Source: Miltoncostaea marina | GTDB lineage: Bacteria > Actinomycetota > Thermoleophilia > Miltoncostaeales > Miltoncostaeaceae | Direction: 5' to 3' | Length of the DNA: 64,000 bases | Assembly (NCBI RefSeq): GCF_018141525.1 | Contig: NZ_CP064655.1 | Location: forward strand, 1,364,001-1,428,000 | Shown here: positions 6,564 through 19,488 of the stretch, in pieces | Numbering within the stretch: position 1 is the first letter of the stretch | Layout of the letters: each line of letters begins with the position of its first letter | Made by a program: the position numbers and the translations under genes | The notes under the pieces: model-generated | The model's input: only the letters and a program-made list of their open reading frames with translations | What the model was told of the DNA's origin: nothing | Databases searched by the model: none

Positions 6564-9095
6564 ATGTCGGCGCCCGCTCGAATCCTGCCGGAACGGTACG
6601 ACCCGGCGCCCGTCGAGTCGAAGTGGCAGGCGGCGTGGGAACGCGAGGACGCGTTCCGCGCGGAGCCGGTCTCCGGCGACGGGGCGCACCCCGTCGTGCC
6701 CGAGCGCCCGAAGTACTACGTGCTCGAGATGCTCCCCTACCCGTCGGGGGAGATCCACATGGGCCACGTCAAGAACTACACGATGGGCGACGTGGTGGCG
6801 CACCACCGCCGCCGCTCCGGCGTGGCCGTCTTCCACCCGATGGGCTACGACGCCTTCGGCCTGCCGGCCGAGAACGCCGCCATCCGCACGGGCGAGCCGC
6901 CCGCGGAGGTCACGGCGCGCAACATCGCCCGCATCCGCGAGCAGCTGAAGGGCCTCGGGTTCGCGATCGACTGGAACACGGAGATCGCGACCAGCGACCC
7001 GGAGTACTACCGCTGGACCCAGTGGCTGTTCCTGCGGTTCTTCGAGCGGGGGCTGGCCGAGCGGCGGGAGGCGCCGGTCAACTGGTGCCCCAACGACCAG
7101 ACCGTGCTCGCCAACGAGCAGGTCGTGGACGGCCGCTGCGAGCGGTGCGGCCACGAGGTGGAGCTGCGCCAGCTCACCCAGTGGTTCCTGCGCATCACCG
7201 ACTACGCCCAGCGCCTGCTCGACGACATGGACGAGCTCGTCGACTGGCCCGAGCGCGTGCTCACGATGCAGCGCAACTGGATCGGCCGCTCCGAGGGCGC
7301 GCGGGTGGTGTTCCGCACGGACGACGGCGAGCACGAGATCCCGGTCTTCACCACGCGCCCCGACACGCTGTTCGGGGCGACGTTCTTCATCGTGGCGCCC
7401 GAGCACCCGATCGTCGGCCGCCTGGTGGCGGGGCGCCCCGAGGAGGCCGCCGTGCGCGAGTACGCCGCCGCCGCGGCCCGGGCCTCCGCCGCCGACCGCG
7501 GCGACGCCGACCGGCCGAAGACCGGCGTTCCCACCGGGCGCAGCGTGGTCAACCCGGTCACCGGCGAGCCGATCCCGGTCTGGGTGGCCGACTACGTGCT
7601 GATGGACTACGGGACCGGCGCGATCATGGCCGTGCCCGGCCACGACGAGCGGGACTTCGCCTTCGCGCGGGCCCACGGGCTGCCCGTGGCGCGCGTCATC
7701 GCCCCAGAGGGCGAGGCGCCCGGCGCGCCGCTCGAGGAGGCCTACACCGGCCCCGGACGGATGGTGAACTCGGGGTTCCTCGACGGCATGGAGGTCGAGG
7801 AGGCCAAGCGCGCCATGGCGGCGTGGCTGGCCGAGCGCGACCTCGGCGAGGCCACCGTGGGCTACCGCCTGCGCGACTGGCTGATCTCGCGCCAGCGCTA
7901 CTGGGGCGCGCCGATCCCGGTGGTCCACTGCGAGCGCTGCGGCACCGTCCCCGTGCCGGACGACCAGCTCCCGGTGCTGCTGCCGGAGGTGCGCGACTAC
8001 GCGCCGAAGGGCCGCAGCCCGCTGGCGGGCGCCGAGGACTGGGTGCGCACCGACTGCCCGCGCTGCGGCGGCGAGGCGCGCCGCGAGACGGACACGATGG
8101 ACACATTCGTCGACTCGTCCTGGTACTTCCTGCGCTACACCGCGCCGCACCTGTCGTCCGCGCCGTTCGAGCGCGAGGTGCTCGACTACTGGATGCCGGT
8201 CGACCAGTACATCGGCGGGGTGGAGCACGCGGTGCTGCACCTGCTGTACGCCCGCTTCTTCACCAAGGTGCTCTACGACGCCGGGCTGGTGGGCGTGCGC
8301 GAGCCGTTCGCGCGCCTGTTCACCCAGGGGATGATCTACCGCGACGGCGCGAAGATGAGCAAGAGCAAGGGCAACGTGGTCGCCCCCGACGAGATCGTGT
8401 CCCGCTACGGCGCGGACACGCTGCGCCTCTACGTGCTCTTCATGGGGCCGGCCGCCGAGGACATCGAGTGGAGCGACCGCAACGTCGAGGGCCAGCGCCG
8501 CTTCGTCGACCGCATCTGGCGGCTGGTGGGCGGCCTGGAGGCCGGGCCGCTGGTCGAGCGGCCGGCGCTCGAGGCGCTCGCCGCCGACCCGGTCGCGGAG
8601 GAGCTGGTGCGCAAGGCCGAGGCGACGATCGCCAAGGTCGGGGCCGACATCGGCGAGCGGTTCTCGTTCCACACGGCGATCTCCGCCGTCCAGGAGCTGG
8701 TCAACCTGGCCACGAAGGACGCCGCGGAGGGCGCCCTGGGCGACGAGGTGGGCCGTGACGCGCTGCGGTACGCGGCGCAGACCGCCGTCTCGCTGCTGTT
8801 CCCGTTCGCCCCGCACGTGTCGTGCGAGCTGTGGGAGGCGCTCGGCGGCGAGGCGCTCTGGCGCGAGCCGTGGCCGGTCGCCGACGAGGCGTACCTGCGG
8901 CGGGACACGGTCACGATCGTGGTGCAGGTCAACGGCAAGCTGCGCGACCGCCTGGAGATGCCCGCGGACACCCCCGACTCCGGGGTCGCCGCGCTCGCGC
9001 GGGCGCTGCCGAAGGTGGCCTCCGCGATCGAGGGCAAGGCGGTGGTGCGCGAGGTGGTCGTCCCCGGCCGGCTGGTGAACCTCGTCGTGAAGTAG
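6564..9095 (+). CDS. leuS: Leucyl-tRNA synthetase
   Basis: An 843-residue class I aminoacyl-tRNA synthetase that charges tRNA-Leu. The HIGH signature appears as HMGH at 65-68 and the KMSKS signature as KMSKSKGN near 597. The CP1 editing domain is present with the TTRPDTLFGAT segment that hydrolyses mischarged tRNA. Cys pairs (CERCG twice, CPRCGG) mark the zinc-binding inserts. Length is normal for the bacterial enzyme (about 800-860). ATG 6564 is chosen because the RYDPxxxESKWQ start of the family follows immediately and a -10 box lies directly before it. A hairpin at 9100-9118 follows the stop codon. Confidence 0.97.
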   Translation: MSAPARILPERYDPAPVESKWQAAWEREDAFRAEPVSGDGAHPVVPERPKYYVLEMLPYPSGEIHMGHVKNYTMGDVVAHHRRRSGVAVFHPMGYDAFGLPAENAAIRTGEPPAEVTARNIARIREQLKGLGFAIDWNTEIATSDPEYYRWTQWLFLRFFERGLAERREAPVNWCPNDQTVLANEQVVDGRCERCGHEVELRQLTQWFLRITDYAQRLLDDMDELVDWPERVLTMQRNWIGRSEGARVVFRTDDGEHEIPVFTTRPDTLFGATFFIVAPEHPIVGRLVAGRPEEAAVREYAAAAARASAADRGDADRPKTGVPTGRSVVNPVTGEPIPVWVADYVLMDYGTGAIMAVPGHDERDFAFARAHGLPVARVIAPEGEAPGAPLEEAYTGPGRMVNSGFLDGMEVEEAKRAMAAWLAERDLGEATVGYRLRDWLISRQRYWGAPIPVVHCERCGTVPVPDDQLPVLLPEVRDYAPKGRSPLAGAEDWVRTDCPRCGGEARRETDTMDTFVDSSWYFLRYTAPHLSSAPFEREVLDYWMPVDQYIGGVEHAVLHLLYARFFTKVLYDAGLVGVREPFARLFTQGMIYRDGAKMSKSKGNVVAPDEIVSRYGADTLRLYVLFMGPAAEDIEWSDRNVEGQRRFVDRIWRLVGGLEAGPLVERPALEALAADPVAEELVRKAEATIAKVGADIGERFSFHTAISAVQELVNLATKDAAEGALGDEVGRDALRYAAQTAVSLLFPFAPHVSCELWEALGGEALWREPWPVADEAYLRRDTVTIVVQVNGKLRDRLEMPADTPDSGVAALARALPKVASAIEGKAVVREVVVPGRLVNLVVK

Positions 9096-9099
9096 CACG

Positions 9100-9118
9100 G
9101 CGCCCGGCACACGGGCGC
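9100..9118 (+). terminator. Short GC hairpin after leuS
   Basis: GCGCCCG at 9100-9106 pairs with CGGGCGC at 9112-9118 around a five-base loop, five bases after the leuS stop. There is no U-tract, as is common in high-GC actinobacterial terminators. It separates leuS from the comEA promoter. Confidence 0.45.
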
Positions 9119-9130
9119 GCGCGCGGCGGC

Positions 9131-9176
9131 ACATCCTGCGCGTCACGCGCGCGGATCATCCGCCTAGCGTGGGGTC
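9131..9176 (+). promoter_or_regulatory. comEA promoter, matching the comEC promoter
   Basis: ACATCC at 9131 and CGCCTAGCGTGGG at 9161-9173 recur with identical spacing before comEC (12281 and 12311), each exactly 46 bases from motif to ATG. TAGCGT at 9164-9169 is a -10 box ending seven bases before the ATG, implying a leaderless transcript. The pair suggests co-regulation of the two competence genes. Confidence 0.6.
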
Positions 9177-9799
9177 ATGGACCGGCTCCTGCCATGGCTG
9201 CGGCGATCGGGGTGGGCGTACATCGCCGTGGCGGTGGCGCTGGCCGCCGTCGCCTGGCGGCTGGGGCCCGGCGCGGCGTCGGGCGGGCAGCCGCCCGCGA
9301 CGGCCACGGTGCCGGCCGAGGCGCCGGGCGATGCCGGCGCCGGCGACGGGGCGCCGGGCGAGGCCGCCGGGCCGCGCGCGCTGGTGCACGTGGCGGGGGA
9401 GGTGCGCGACCCCGGCGTCTACGAGCTCGCGCCGGGCGCGCGGGTGGTCGATGCAATCCGGCGTGCGGGCGGGCCCACCCGCCGGGCCGACCTCGCCGCC
9501 CTCAACCTCGCGGCGACGGTGCAGGACGGCAGCAGGTGCGCGTCGCGCGGCGGGCGCCCGCCGGCGGCGCGGCGACGGGCGGCGCGGCGGGCGCCGCGGT
9601 GCAGGCCGGTCCGCTCAGCCTCTCGTCGGCCACCACCGAGCAGCTCGACGCCCTCGACGGCATCGGCCCGACGCTCGCGGCGCGCATCGTCGACTGGCGC
9701 AGCGCCCACGGCGGGTTCTCGTCCGTGGATCAGCTCCTCGAGGTCCCCGGCATCGGCCCGGGGCGCCTCGAGGCCATCCGCGCGCGGGTGGTCCCGTGA
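9177..9799 (+). pseudogene. comEA: comEA, DNA-uptake receptor, interrupted by a frameshift
   Basis: ComEA binds incoming DNA at the cell surface and hands it to ComEC. ATG 9177 begins an N-terminal transmembrane helix (AYIAVAVALAAVAWRLG), then an SLBB-type domain (ALVHVAGEVRDPGVYELAPG) ending LNLAATVQDG. The expected continuation, with QQVRVARR and then the two helix-hairpin-helix motifs (LDALDGIGPTLAARIVDWR and LLEVPGIGPGRLEAIR), lies in another frame. Restoring one C at about 9530, so that GGC-AGC reads GGC-CAG-CAG, rejoins them perfectly. The frame ends at 9799. The lesion may be a real mutation or a sequencing error; comEC downstream is also broken. Confidence 0.85.
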
Positions 9800-10312
9800 C
9801 CGGCGGGGGCCCTGACGGGGCGTCAGCCCACGCGCCACTGGGGCGCGCAGGGCCTCGCCGGGCGGCGATCGGCGCCGGTCGGCGGCCGCGGCGCGCAGGC
9901 GTCCCGCCGCCCGCGACACGGCGTCGGGGGTCGCCGTCTGGGACCACCATCGCCCGCCCTCCATCCGGCCCACGTCGTCGCCGTGCCCGGCGCCGGCGGC
10001 GGCGTCGCACGCCGCTCGCGCCGGCCGCTCGCGCCGGCATGATCGCGTCGCAGGTGGGCCAGGTCGTGCGGCAGCTCGGCGCCGTCGCCGACCCGGTTGT
10101 CGGCGCCGCGTTCGATCTCGACGAGCACCCCGTCCGCGCGGTGGGGCAGCGGGCGGCGGCGCCGCCCGGGGCTCGTGAGGCGGTCGACCCCTGCCGGGTC
10201 GGACGTCGGCCTCCCGCCGCCGCCGGCGGGACGGGCCACCCGCCCGACGGTGGTCTATCCTCGGGTCGCGGTCGGTGGATCCGGCGGCAGATCGCGAGGC
10301 CTTGGAGGGCCA
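9800..10312. other. 513-base spacer between comEA and ftsH with no convincing gene
   Basis: No intact protein family is visible on either strand. The minus strand at about 10020-10150 encodes VLVEIERGADNRV followed by ELPHDLAHL, which resembles part of a small actinobacterial protein family containing a conserved Pro-His-Asp-Leu-(A/V)-His motif, but flanking residues do not continue the family, so it may be a gene remnant. The last 15 bases contain the GGAGGG ribosome binding site of ftsH. A spacer this long is unusual in this otherwise compact window. Confidence 0.4.
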
Positions 10313-12245
<1,933 letters not shown>

Positions 12246-12247
<2 letters not shown>

Positions 12248-12280
12248 CGGGGGCCGGCGCGCCCCCGCGCGCCGGCCGTC
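12246..12280 (+). terminator. Terminator hairpin of ftsH
   Basis: Overlapping the stop codon, GACGG plus CCGGCGCGC (12246-12250 and 12254-12262) pairs with GCGCGCCGG plus CCGTC (12267-12280), giving a 14-base-pair stem with a three-base bulge and a C4 loop. No U-tract follows. The comEC promoter begins immediately afterwards. Confidence 0.55.
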
Positions 12281-12326
12281 ACATCCCGGGCACCGCCCGC
12301 GCGTGCGCCGCGCCTAGCGTGGGCGC
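12281..12326 (+). promoter_or_regulatory. comEC promoter, matching the comEA promoter
   Basis: ACATCC at 12281, CGCCTAGCGTGGG at 12311-12323 and ATG at 12327 reproduce the comEA upstream layout base for base in spacing. TAGCGT at 12314-12319 is a leaderless-type -10 element seven bases before the ATG. Confidence 0.6.
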
Positions 12327-14679
12327 ATGGCGAGCGCGCGCGCCCCGTCGGCGGGCCGGCTGCGGCTGGCGCCGCACGCGGTGCTCGGCGCCTTCTGCGC
12401 CGGCCTCGTCGCGTCGCTGGGCGCGCCCGGGCCGCCGGCGGGGCACGCCGCGGCGTGCCTGGCGGCGGCCTCCGGGGGCGGCTGGTGCATGGCGCGGGGA
12501 GGGCCCGCGGCGCGCTGACCCTCATCGCGCTGGCCGCGCTGCTGGCGGGGCTGGCCTGGGGCGGCGTGCGGGTGGCCCGGACGGCGCCGCCCGCGCTCGA
12601 CCTGCCCGTGCACGTGGGCGGGACGGTGGTCGTCGACACGCCGCCCCTGCCCGACGGCCGGGGCGGGCTGCGGGCGCGGGGCGTGGTGGAGGAGCTGCGG
12701 GGTGGGGCGGCGGTGCCCGCGGGCACGCGCCTGCTGCTGGAGCTGCCGGCGGGCCGGCCGCCGCGCAGGGGGCGCGCCTGCGGGTGGCGGGGCGGCTGCG
12801 CCGGCCGCGGGGCCCGCCGCGCCGGGGTGGTGGCGCGCCTGGCTGGCGCGGCAGGCATCGCGGCGCGCATGCGCCCGCGCGCGCGACGGTCCTCGGCCGG
12901 CGCGGCGGCCCCGCGGGCCTGCGCGACCGCTGGCGGGAGTGGGCGACGGGGGAGGTGGCCGCCGGCCTCGGCGGCGACCGGGCGGCGCTGGTGCGGGGGA
13001 TGGCGCTCGGCGGGGGCGCGACCCTGTCGGAGGGGGCGGCCACCGCCTTCCGCGACGCCGGGGTGTGGCACCTGCTGGCGGTCTCGGGTCAGAACGTCAC
13101 CGTGGTGGCCATGGCGGCGCTCGCCCTGCTGGTGGCGGCGGGTGTCGGCCGGCGAGCGGCGGTCGCCGCGGCGGCGCTGGTGATCGTGGCGTACTGCCTG
13201 GCCTGCGACGGCGGGGCGTCGGTGGCGAGGGCGGGCGTCGTGGGCGCCCTCGGGCTGGCGGCCGAGCTGCGCTCCACGGCGCGCGACCGCTGGCACCTGC
13301 TGCTGGCGGGCCTGGCGCTGCTGCTGGCCCACCAGCCGCGGTCGATCGGCGATCCGGGGCTGCAGCTGTCGTTCGCCGCCGTCTGCGGCCTGTTCACGCT
13401 CGGCCCGCCGCTCGCCGCGTGGTGGCGCGGCTGGCTGCCCGGGCCGGCGGCCGACCTGGCGGCGATGGCGGGCGCGGCGGGGATCGCGACGGCGCCCGTG
13501 GTGGTGTGGCACTTCGGCCGGCTGTCGCTGGTCGGGCTGGCGGTGAACGTGGTGGCGGTGCCGCTTGCGGCGCCGATCGTGGTGCTGGCGCTGACCGGGA
13601 TCGCGGCGGGCGCGGTGCTGCCGGCCGCCGGGGTGGCGCTCGCGTGGGTCGCGGGCGCGGGGGCGACGGCGCTCCTCTGGCTCGCCCGCGCGGCGGCCGC
13701 GGTGCCGGGGGCGGCGGTCGATCTGCCCCTGCGGCCGCGCCCGGGATCGCGGCGGCGCGGCGGGCCTCGCCGGGCTGGCGCGGCTGGCCGCGCCGGCGGG
13801 CCCGGCACCGCCGTGCTCGCTCGGCTGCCGTGGCCGCGGATCGCGGCGGTCCTCGTGGCTGCCGCCGTGGCGGGCTGGGCGCTCGCGCCCGGGCCCGCCC
13901 CGCCCTGGCCGGCGCGCCCCGCCGTGACGGCGCTCGACATCGGGCAGGGCGACGCCATCCTGCTGCGCAGCCCCGACGGGTCGGCCGCGGTGGTCGACGC
14001 CGGGCCGCCGGGCCCGCGGGGGTCGGCCGCGCCGCTGGTGCGGGCGCTGCGGCGGCTCGGCGTGCGGCGGTTGGACGCGCTCGTGCTGACGCACGACTCG
14101 CTGGACCACGTGGGCGGGGCGCCGGCGGCGTTGGCGGACGTGCCGGTGGGCGCGCTGCTGCTGCCGCCCGAGCCGGCGGACGGCTGGGCGCCGGCGGCGC
14201 GCGAGGCGGTGGCGGCGGCGCGCGGGCGGGGCGTGCCGGTCGCCGTCGTGCGGGCGGGCGCTCGGGTGGACGTGGGGGCGTGGCGGGTGCGGGTGCTCTG
14301 GCCGGCGCGCGGCCGGCCGGCGGGGGCCGACCCGAACCCGCACAGCCTGGTGGCGGTCGCGAGCGCGGACGGCCTGGACGTGCTGCTGACCGGCGACGCC
14401 GAGAGCGACGCGCTGGCCCGCCTGCCGGGCGGCCGCGTGGAGGTGCTGAAGGTGTCGCACCACGGCTCGGAGGACCCCGGCCTGCCGGCCGAGCTGGCGC
14501 GGCGGCGCCCCGCCGTGGCGCTCGTCTCGGCGGGGCGGGGCAACCCGTTCCGCCACCCCCGGCCGGAGACCCTGGCGGCGCTGGCCGCGGCGGGCGCGTC
14601 GACCTGGCGCACCGACCGCTCGGGGGACGTGACCGTGACGGCCTCCGCGGGCGCGCTCGCCGTCGCCGGCAGCCGGTAA
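12327..14679 (+). pseudogene. comEC: comEC, DNA-uptake channel, N-terminal third broken by several frameshifts
   Basis: ComEC forms the inner-membrane channel for transforming DNA. ATG 12327 follows a well-formed promoter, but protein similarity then hops between frames: at about 12490 (to ALTLIALAALLAGLAWGG), at about 12762 (to ARLRVAGRLRR), at about 12825 (to RAWLARQ), at about 12852 (to GIAARMR) and at about 12885 (to RATVLGRRGG). From there one frame runs to 14679 with the competence membrane domain (HLLAVSGQNVTVVAM) and the metallo-beta-lactamase-like domain (LDIGQGDAILL, LTHDSLDHVGG, SHHGSEDP). A further compensated shift near 13740-13800 is possible. At least five indels cluster in 400 bases. 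Either the gene is decaying or this G/C-run stretch is badly sequenced. Confidence 0.8.
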
Positions 14680-14691
14680 CCTGGCCGGTCG

Positions 14692-15759
14692 ATGGCCCGC
14701 GAACCCCTCAAGCCCGCGTACGTCATCTGGGGCGAGGACCGCGCCACGATCGACCGCGCGGTGAGCCGGCTGATCGCGCGCGTCGAGCGGGAGGGCGGGA
14801 TGCCCCCGGAGCGCTTCCGGGCCTCTGAGACCTCCTCGGAGCCGGTCGTGGCGGCCTGCGAGGCGCTCTCGTTCGGCGGCCTGCGGCTGGTGCTGGTGGA
14901 GGGCGCCGACGCCTGGAAGGCCGCAGAGGCGGCCGCCTTGGTCGGCTACCTGGCGGCGCCCAACCCGACGACCTGCGTCGCCCTCGTGGCCTCGGCCGCC
15001 GTCACCCCCAAGCTGCACGCTGCGGTGAAGGAGCTGGGCGGCGAGCTGCAGTACGGGCCCGACCCGAAGGCCAAGCGCGGCGACCGGGTCAAGTGGCTGG
15101 TGGAGCACTTCCGCGACGAGGTGCGCCGCGCCGGTGGGTCGGCGTCGCCGGCGGTCGCGCGGGCGGTCGTCGACCGCGTGCTGGTGGACCGGCCCGACGC
15201 CCGGCGCGGCGGGGTGGCGCCGATGGAGCTGGCCCGCGAGGCCGAGAAGCTGGCGGCCTACGCCGACGGCCAGCCGGTGACCGCCGAGATGGTCGACGAG
15301 CTGGTGCCCGACCACCCCGACGCGAAGGTCTACGAGCTGGCCGACGCGCTGGTGGCGGCCGACGCCGCGCGGGCGTACGACCTGCTGCAGGACCTGGCGA
15401 CCGGCGAGGACCCCGTGCCGCCGATCGTTGTCGGCGTGCAGCTGGCCAACCGGTTCCGGTCGCTGGCGCAGGCCCAGGCGCTCGGCCCGCGCGTGAGCGC
15501 CGACGCCGTGGCCGCCGCGACCGGGGTCAAGGGCTGGCCCGCCCGGATCCTCGCCGAGCAGGCGGGCAGGCTGCCGCCCGGCGCCGCCCAGCGGTCGCTC
15601 GCGCGCCTCGCGGCGCTCGAGCTCGACCTGCGCGTGTCCAGCCTCCGCGACCTCGGCCGCACCCGCGACGACGGTGAGCGGCTGGTGCTGGAGGCCGCGG
15701 CGCGCGACCTGCTCGCCCTGGCGCGCGGCGCGCGGCCGGCGCCGGGCGACGGGCGCTAG
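14692..15759 (+). CDS. holA: DNA polymerase III subunit delta
   Basis: A 355-residue delta subunit that opens the beta clamp within the clamp loader. The N-terminal AAA-like domain starts KPAYVIWGEDRATIDRAV, replacing the classical Walker A with the non-ATP-binding form typical of HolA. The middle has the family segment MELAREAEKLAAYA, followed by VYELADALVAADAARAYDLL, and the C-terminal collar helices run to the end. Length and order match actinobacterial HolA. ATG 14692 lies 12 bases after comEC; TAACCT shortly before it could act as a -10 box. The gene converges with rpsT, and the two stop codons share the same CTAG. Confidence 0.93.
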   Translation: MAREPLKPAYVIWGEDRATIDRAVSRLIARVEREGGMPPERFRASETSSEPVVAACEALSFGGLRLVLVEGADAWKAAEAAALVGYLAAPNPTTCVALVASAAVTPKLHAAVKELGGELQYGPDPKAKRGDRVKWLVEHFRDEVRRAGGSASPAVARAVVDRVLVDRPDARRGGVAPMELAREAEKLAAYADGQPVTAEMVDELVPDHPDAKVYELADALVAADAARAYDLLQDLATGEDPVPPIVVGVQLANRFRSLAQAQALGPRVSADAVAAATGVKGWPARILAEQAGRLPPGAAQRSLARLAALELDLRVSSLRDLGRTRDDGERLVLEAAARDLLALARGARPAPGDGR

Positions 15760-16025
15760 GCGGTCGTGATCCCCCGGGCGATGCGCGCCAGGCGGCTCTT
15801 CTTGCGTGCCGCGTTGTTGCGGTGGATCACGCCCTCCGCGGCGGCCCGGTCGATGAGGTGCTCGAGCTCGCGCGAGCGCGCGGTCACCTGCTCGGCGTCC
15901 CCGCCCTCGACGGCCTCGTCGACGCGCCGGAAGAGCGTCTTGATGGTGGAGCGGTACCTCAGGTTGCGGTCGCGCTGCTCCAGCGAGCGGCGGTTGCGCT
16001 TGATCTGCTGCTTGATGTTCGCCAC
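15756..16025 (-). CDS. rpsT: 30S ribosomal protein S20
   Basis: An 89-residue S20, which binds 16S rRNA early in 30S assembly. The N-terminus MANIKQQIKRNRRSLEQR and the C-terminal IHRNNAARKKSRLARIA are diagnostic. The start is GTG at 16023-16025, nine bases after GGAGG. TACCAT (minus strand, about 16059-16064) is a plausible -10 box giving a leader of ordinary length, unlike the leaderless genes around it. Its stop overlaps that of convergent holA by four bases (CTAG). Location between holA and murJ is common in actinobacteria. Confidence 0.97.
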   Translation of the reverse strand: MANIKQQIKRNRRSLEQRDRNLRYRSTIKTLFRRVDEAVEGGDAEQVTARSRELEHLIDRAAAEGVIHRNNAARKKSRLARIARGITTA

Positions 16026-16090
16026 GCGGGGCGTCCTCCAGGGTTCGGTCGGCGCTGCATGGTAGCGGGCGCGCCGGAGCGCGGGTAGAG

Positions 16091-17668
16091 GTGGCCGCGC
16101 GGGACTCCGGCGGCCGGCCCGCGCGCGGGCTCGGCCGCTCGACGGCGATCTTCGCCGTCTGGACGGGCGTGAGCCGGGTGGCGGGGCTGGTGCGCGAGAT
16201 CGCGGCCGCCGCGATCTTCGGCACCTCGGGGGCGATCAGCGCCTTCGTGGTGGCGTTCAACGTGCCGAACCTGCTGCGCAGCCTGGTGGCCGACTCGGCG
16301 CTGTCGGCGGCCTTCGTGCCCGTGTTCACCCAGCTCGAGGAGGAGGGGCGCAAGCGCGAGGCGCAGCGCCTGGCCGGCGCGCTCATCGGCCTGATCACGA
16401 TGGTGCTCGGGGCGGTGACGCTGCTCGCGATCGTCCTGGCGCCGTGGATCATGCCGCTGTTCGCGCCCGGCCTCGACGAGGGGCTGGTCGACGAGACCGT
16501 GCACCTGGCGCGGATCATGTTCCCGATCGTGGTGCTGCTGGGCCTGACGGGCCTGGTGGCGGCGCTGCTGCAGGCGGCGGGCGAGTTCGGCGCGACGGCG
16601 TTCGCGCCGGTGCTGTGGAACGTGGCGATCATCGTCGGCCTGGTCGCGGTGACGCCGCTGGTGCCGGACGACGACCGGATCACCGTCTACGCGGCCGCGA
16701 TCGTGGTGGGGACGGCGATCCAGCTGCTCTACCTGCTCCCCGGGCTGCGCGGGAAGGGGCCGTTCCCGATCTCGCTGGGCCGCGGCAACCGGCACGTGCG
16801 CAAGGTGCTCGTGCTGATGCTGCCGGTCACGCTGGGGCTCGGCCTGATCAACGTCAACCTGACCATCGACACGGTCTTCGCGACGCTCGTCGGCGAGGCC
16901 GCCCCCCGCGCCATCGACGCGGCGTTCCGGCTCTACCTGCTGCCTCAGGGCATGTTCAGCGTCGCGATCGCGACCGTCCTGTTCCCGACGATCTCGCGCC
17001 TGGCCGCGCGCCAGGACGTCGACGGCATGCGGGCCACGCTGGCGCAGGGGCTGCGCCAGATCATCTTCATGCTGATGCCCGCCTCGGCCTTCCTGCTGGT
17101 GCTGGCCGAGCCGACCGTGCGGCTCGTCTTCCAGCGCGGCGAGTTCGACGCCACCAGCACCGACCTGACGGCCACGGCGCTCGTCTTCTTCGCGATCGGG
17201 CTGGCGTTCAACGGCGCCAGCCTGCTGGTGATCCGGGCCTTCTTCAGCCTGCAGATGCCCTGGCTGCCCACGAAGGTCGCCGCGTTCGGGGTGGTGCTCA
17301 ACACCGCGCTGAACGCGGCCTTCTATCAGCCGCTCGGCACGGGCGGCATCCCGCTGGCCACGTCGCTGTCGAGCGCGGTGACCCTCGGGATGCTGCTGTA
17401 CCTGCTGGAGCGCGAGCTCGGCGGCCTGCACCGCGCCTGGGTGGCCGACGGCGCGATGCGCAGCCTGGTGGCGAGCGGCATCTCGGCGCTGCTCGCCTGG
17501 TCGTCGTGGCGGGTGCTCGACGACGCGCTGGGTCGCTCGCTCGGCGCCCAGGTGGTGGCGATGGGCGTGGCGCTCGCCGCCGCCGCGGGGGCGTACCTCG
17601 CCGCCGCGCAGGCGTTCGGGATGGGCGAGCTCCGGGCGCTGGCCCGGCTGAGGCGGCCGCTACAGTAG
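16091..17668 (+). CDS. murJ: Lipid II flippase MurJ
   Basis: A 525-residue, roughly 14-helix MOP-superfamily membrane protein that flips lipid II across the cytoplasmic membrane for peptidoglycan synthesis. Family features are [17 protein letters not shown] in TM1, the [15 protein letters not shown] segment, [19 protein letters not shown] in the middle and [10 protein letters not shown] in the second half. Length is standard for bacterial MurJ, without the kinase-like C-terminal extension found in mycobacterial MviN. GTG 16091 is the first usable start after divergent rpsT. The stop is five bases before the lepA start. Confidence 0.94.
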   Translation: MAARDSGGRPARGLGRSTAIFAVWTGVSRVAGLVREIAAAAIFGTSGAISAFVVAFNVPNLLRSLVADSALSAAFVPVFTQLEEEGRKREAQRLAGALIGLITMVLGAVTLLAIVLAPWIMPLFAPGLDEGLVDETVHLARIMFPIVVLLGLTGLVAALLQAAGEFGATAFAPVLWNVAIIVGLVAVTPLVPDDDRITVYAAAIVVGTAIQLLYLLPGLRGKGPFPISLGRGNRHVRKVLVLMLPVTLGLGLINVNLTIDTVFATLVGEAAPRAIDAAFRLYLLPQGMFSVAIATVLFPTISRLAARQDVDGMRATLAQGLRQIIFMLMPASAFLLVLAEPTVRLVFQRGEFDATSTDLTATALVFFAIGLAFNGASLLVIRAFFSLQMPWLPTKVAAFGVVLNTALNAAFYQPLGTGGIPLATSLSSAVTLGMLLYLLERELGGLHRAWVADGAMRSLVASGISALLAWSSWRVLDDALGRSLGAQVVAMGVALAAAAGAYLAAAQAFGMGELRALARLRRPLQ

Positions 17669-17673
17669 GTCGC
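17661..17673 (+). promoter_or_regulatory. Leaderless-type -10 element of lepA
   Basis: TACAGT at 17661-17666 overlaps the murJ stop codon and ends seven bases before the lepA GTG, so lepA can be transcribed independently of murJ as a leaderless mRNA. Confidence 0.5.

Positions 17674-19484
<1,811 letters not shown>

Positions 19485-19488
<4 letters not shown>

Noticed and set aside
6063-9146. A 1027-codon minus-strand open frame antisense to leuS
   Set aside because: It lies opposite a certain leuS and the real GNAT gene in a different frame. The sequence is a typical high-GC shadow rich in His, Arg, Gly and Val.
8822-9799. A plus-strand frame starting inside leuS and running into the comEA C-terminus as a leuS-comEA read-through fusion
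   Set aside because: Within leuS it is out of frame with the synthetase; only its last 70 codons match ComEA, and they are explained by the single-base frameshift in comEA.
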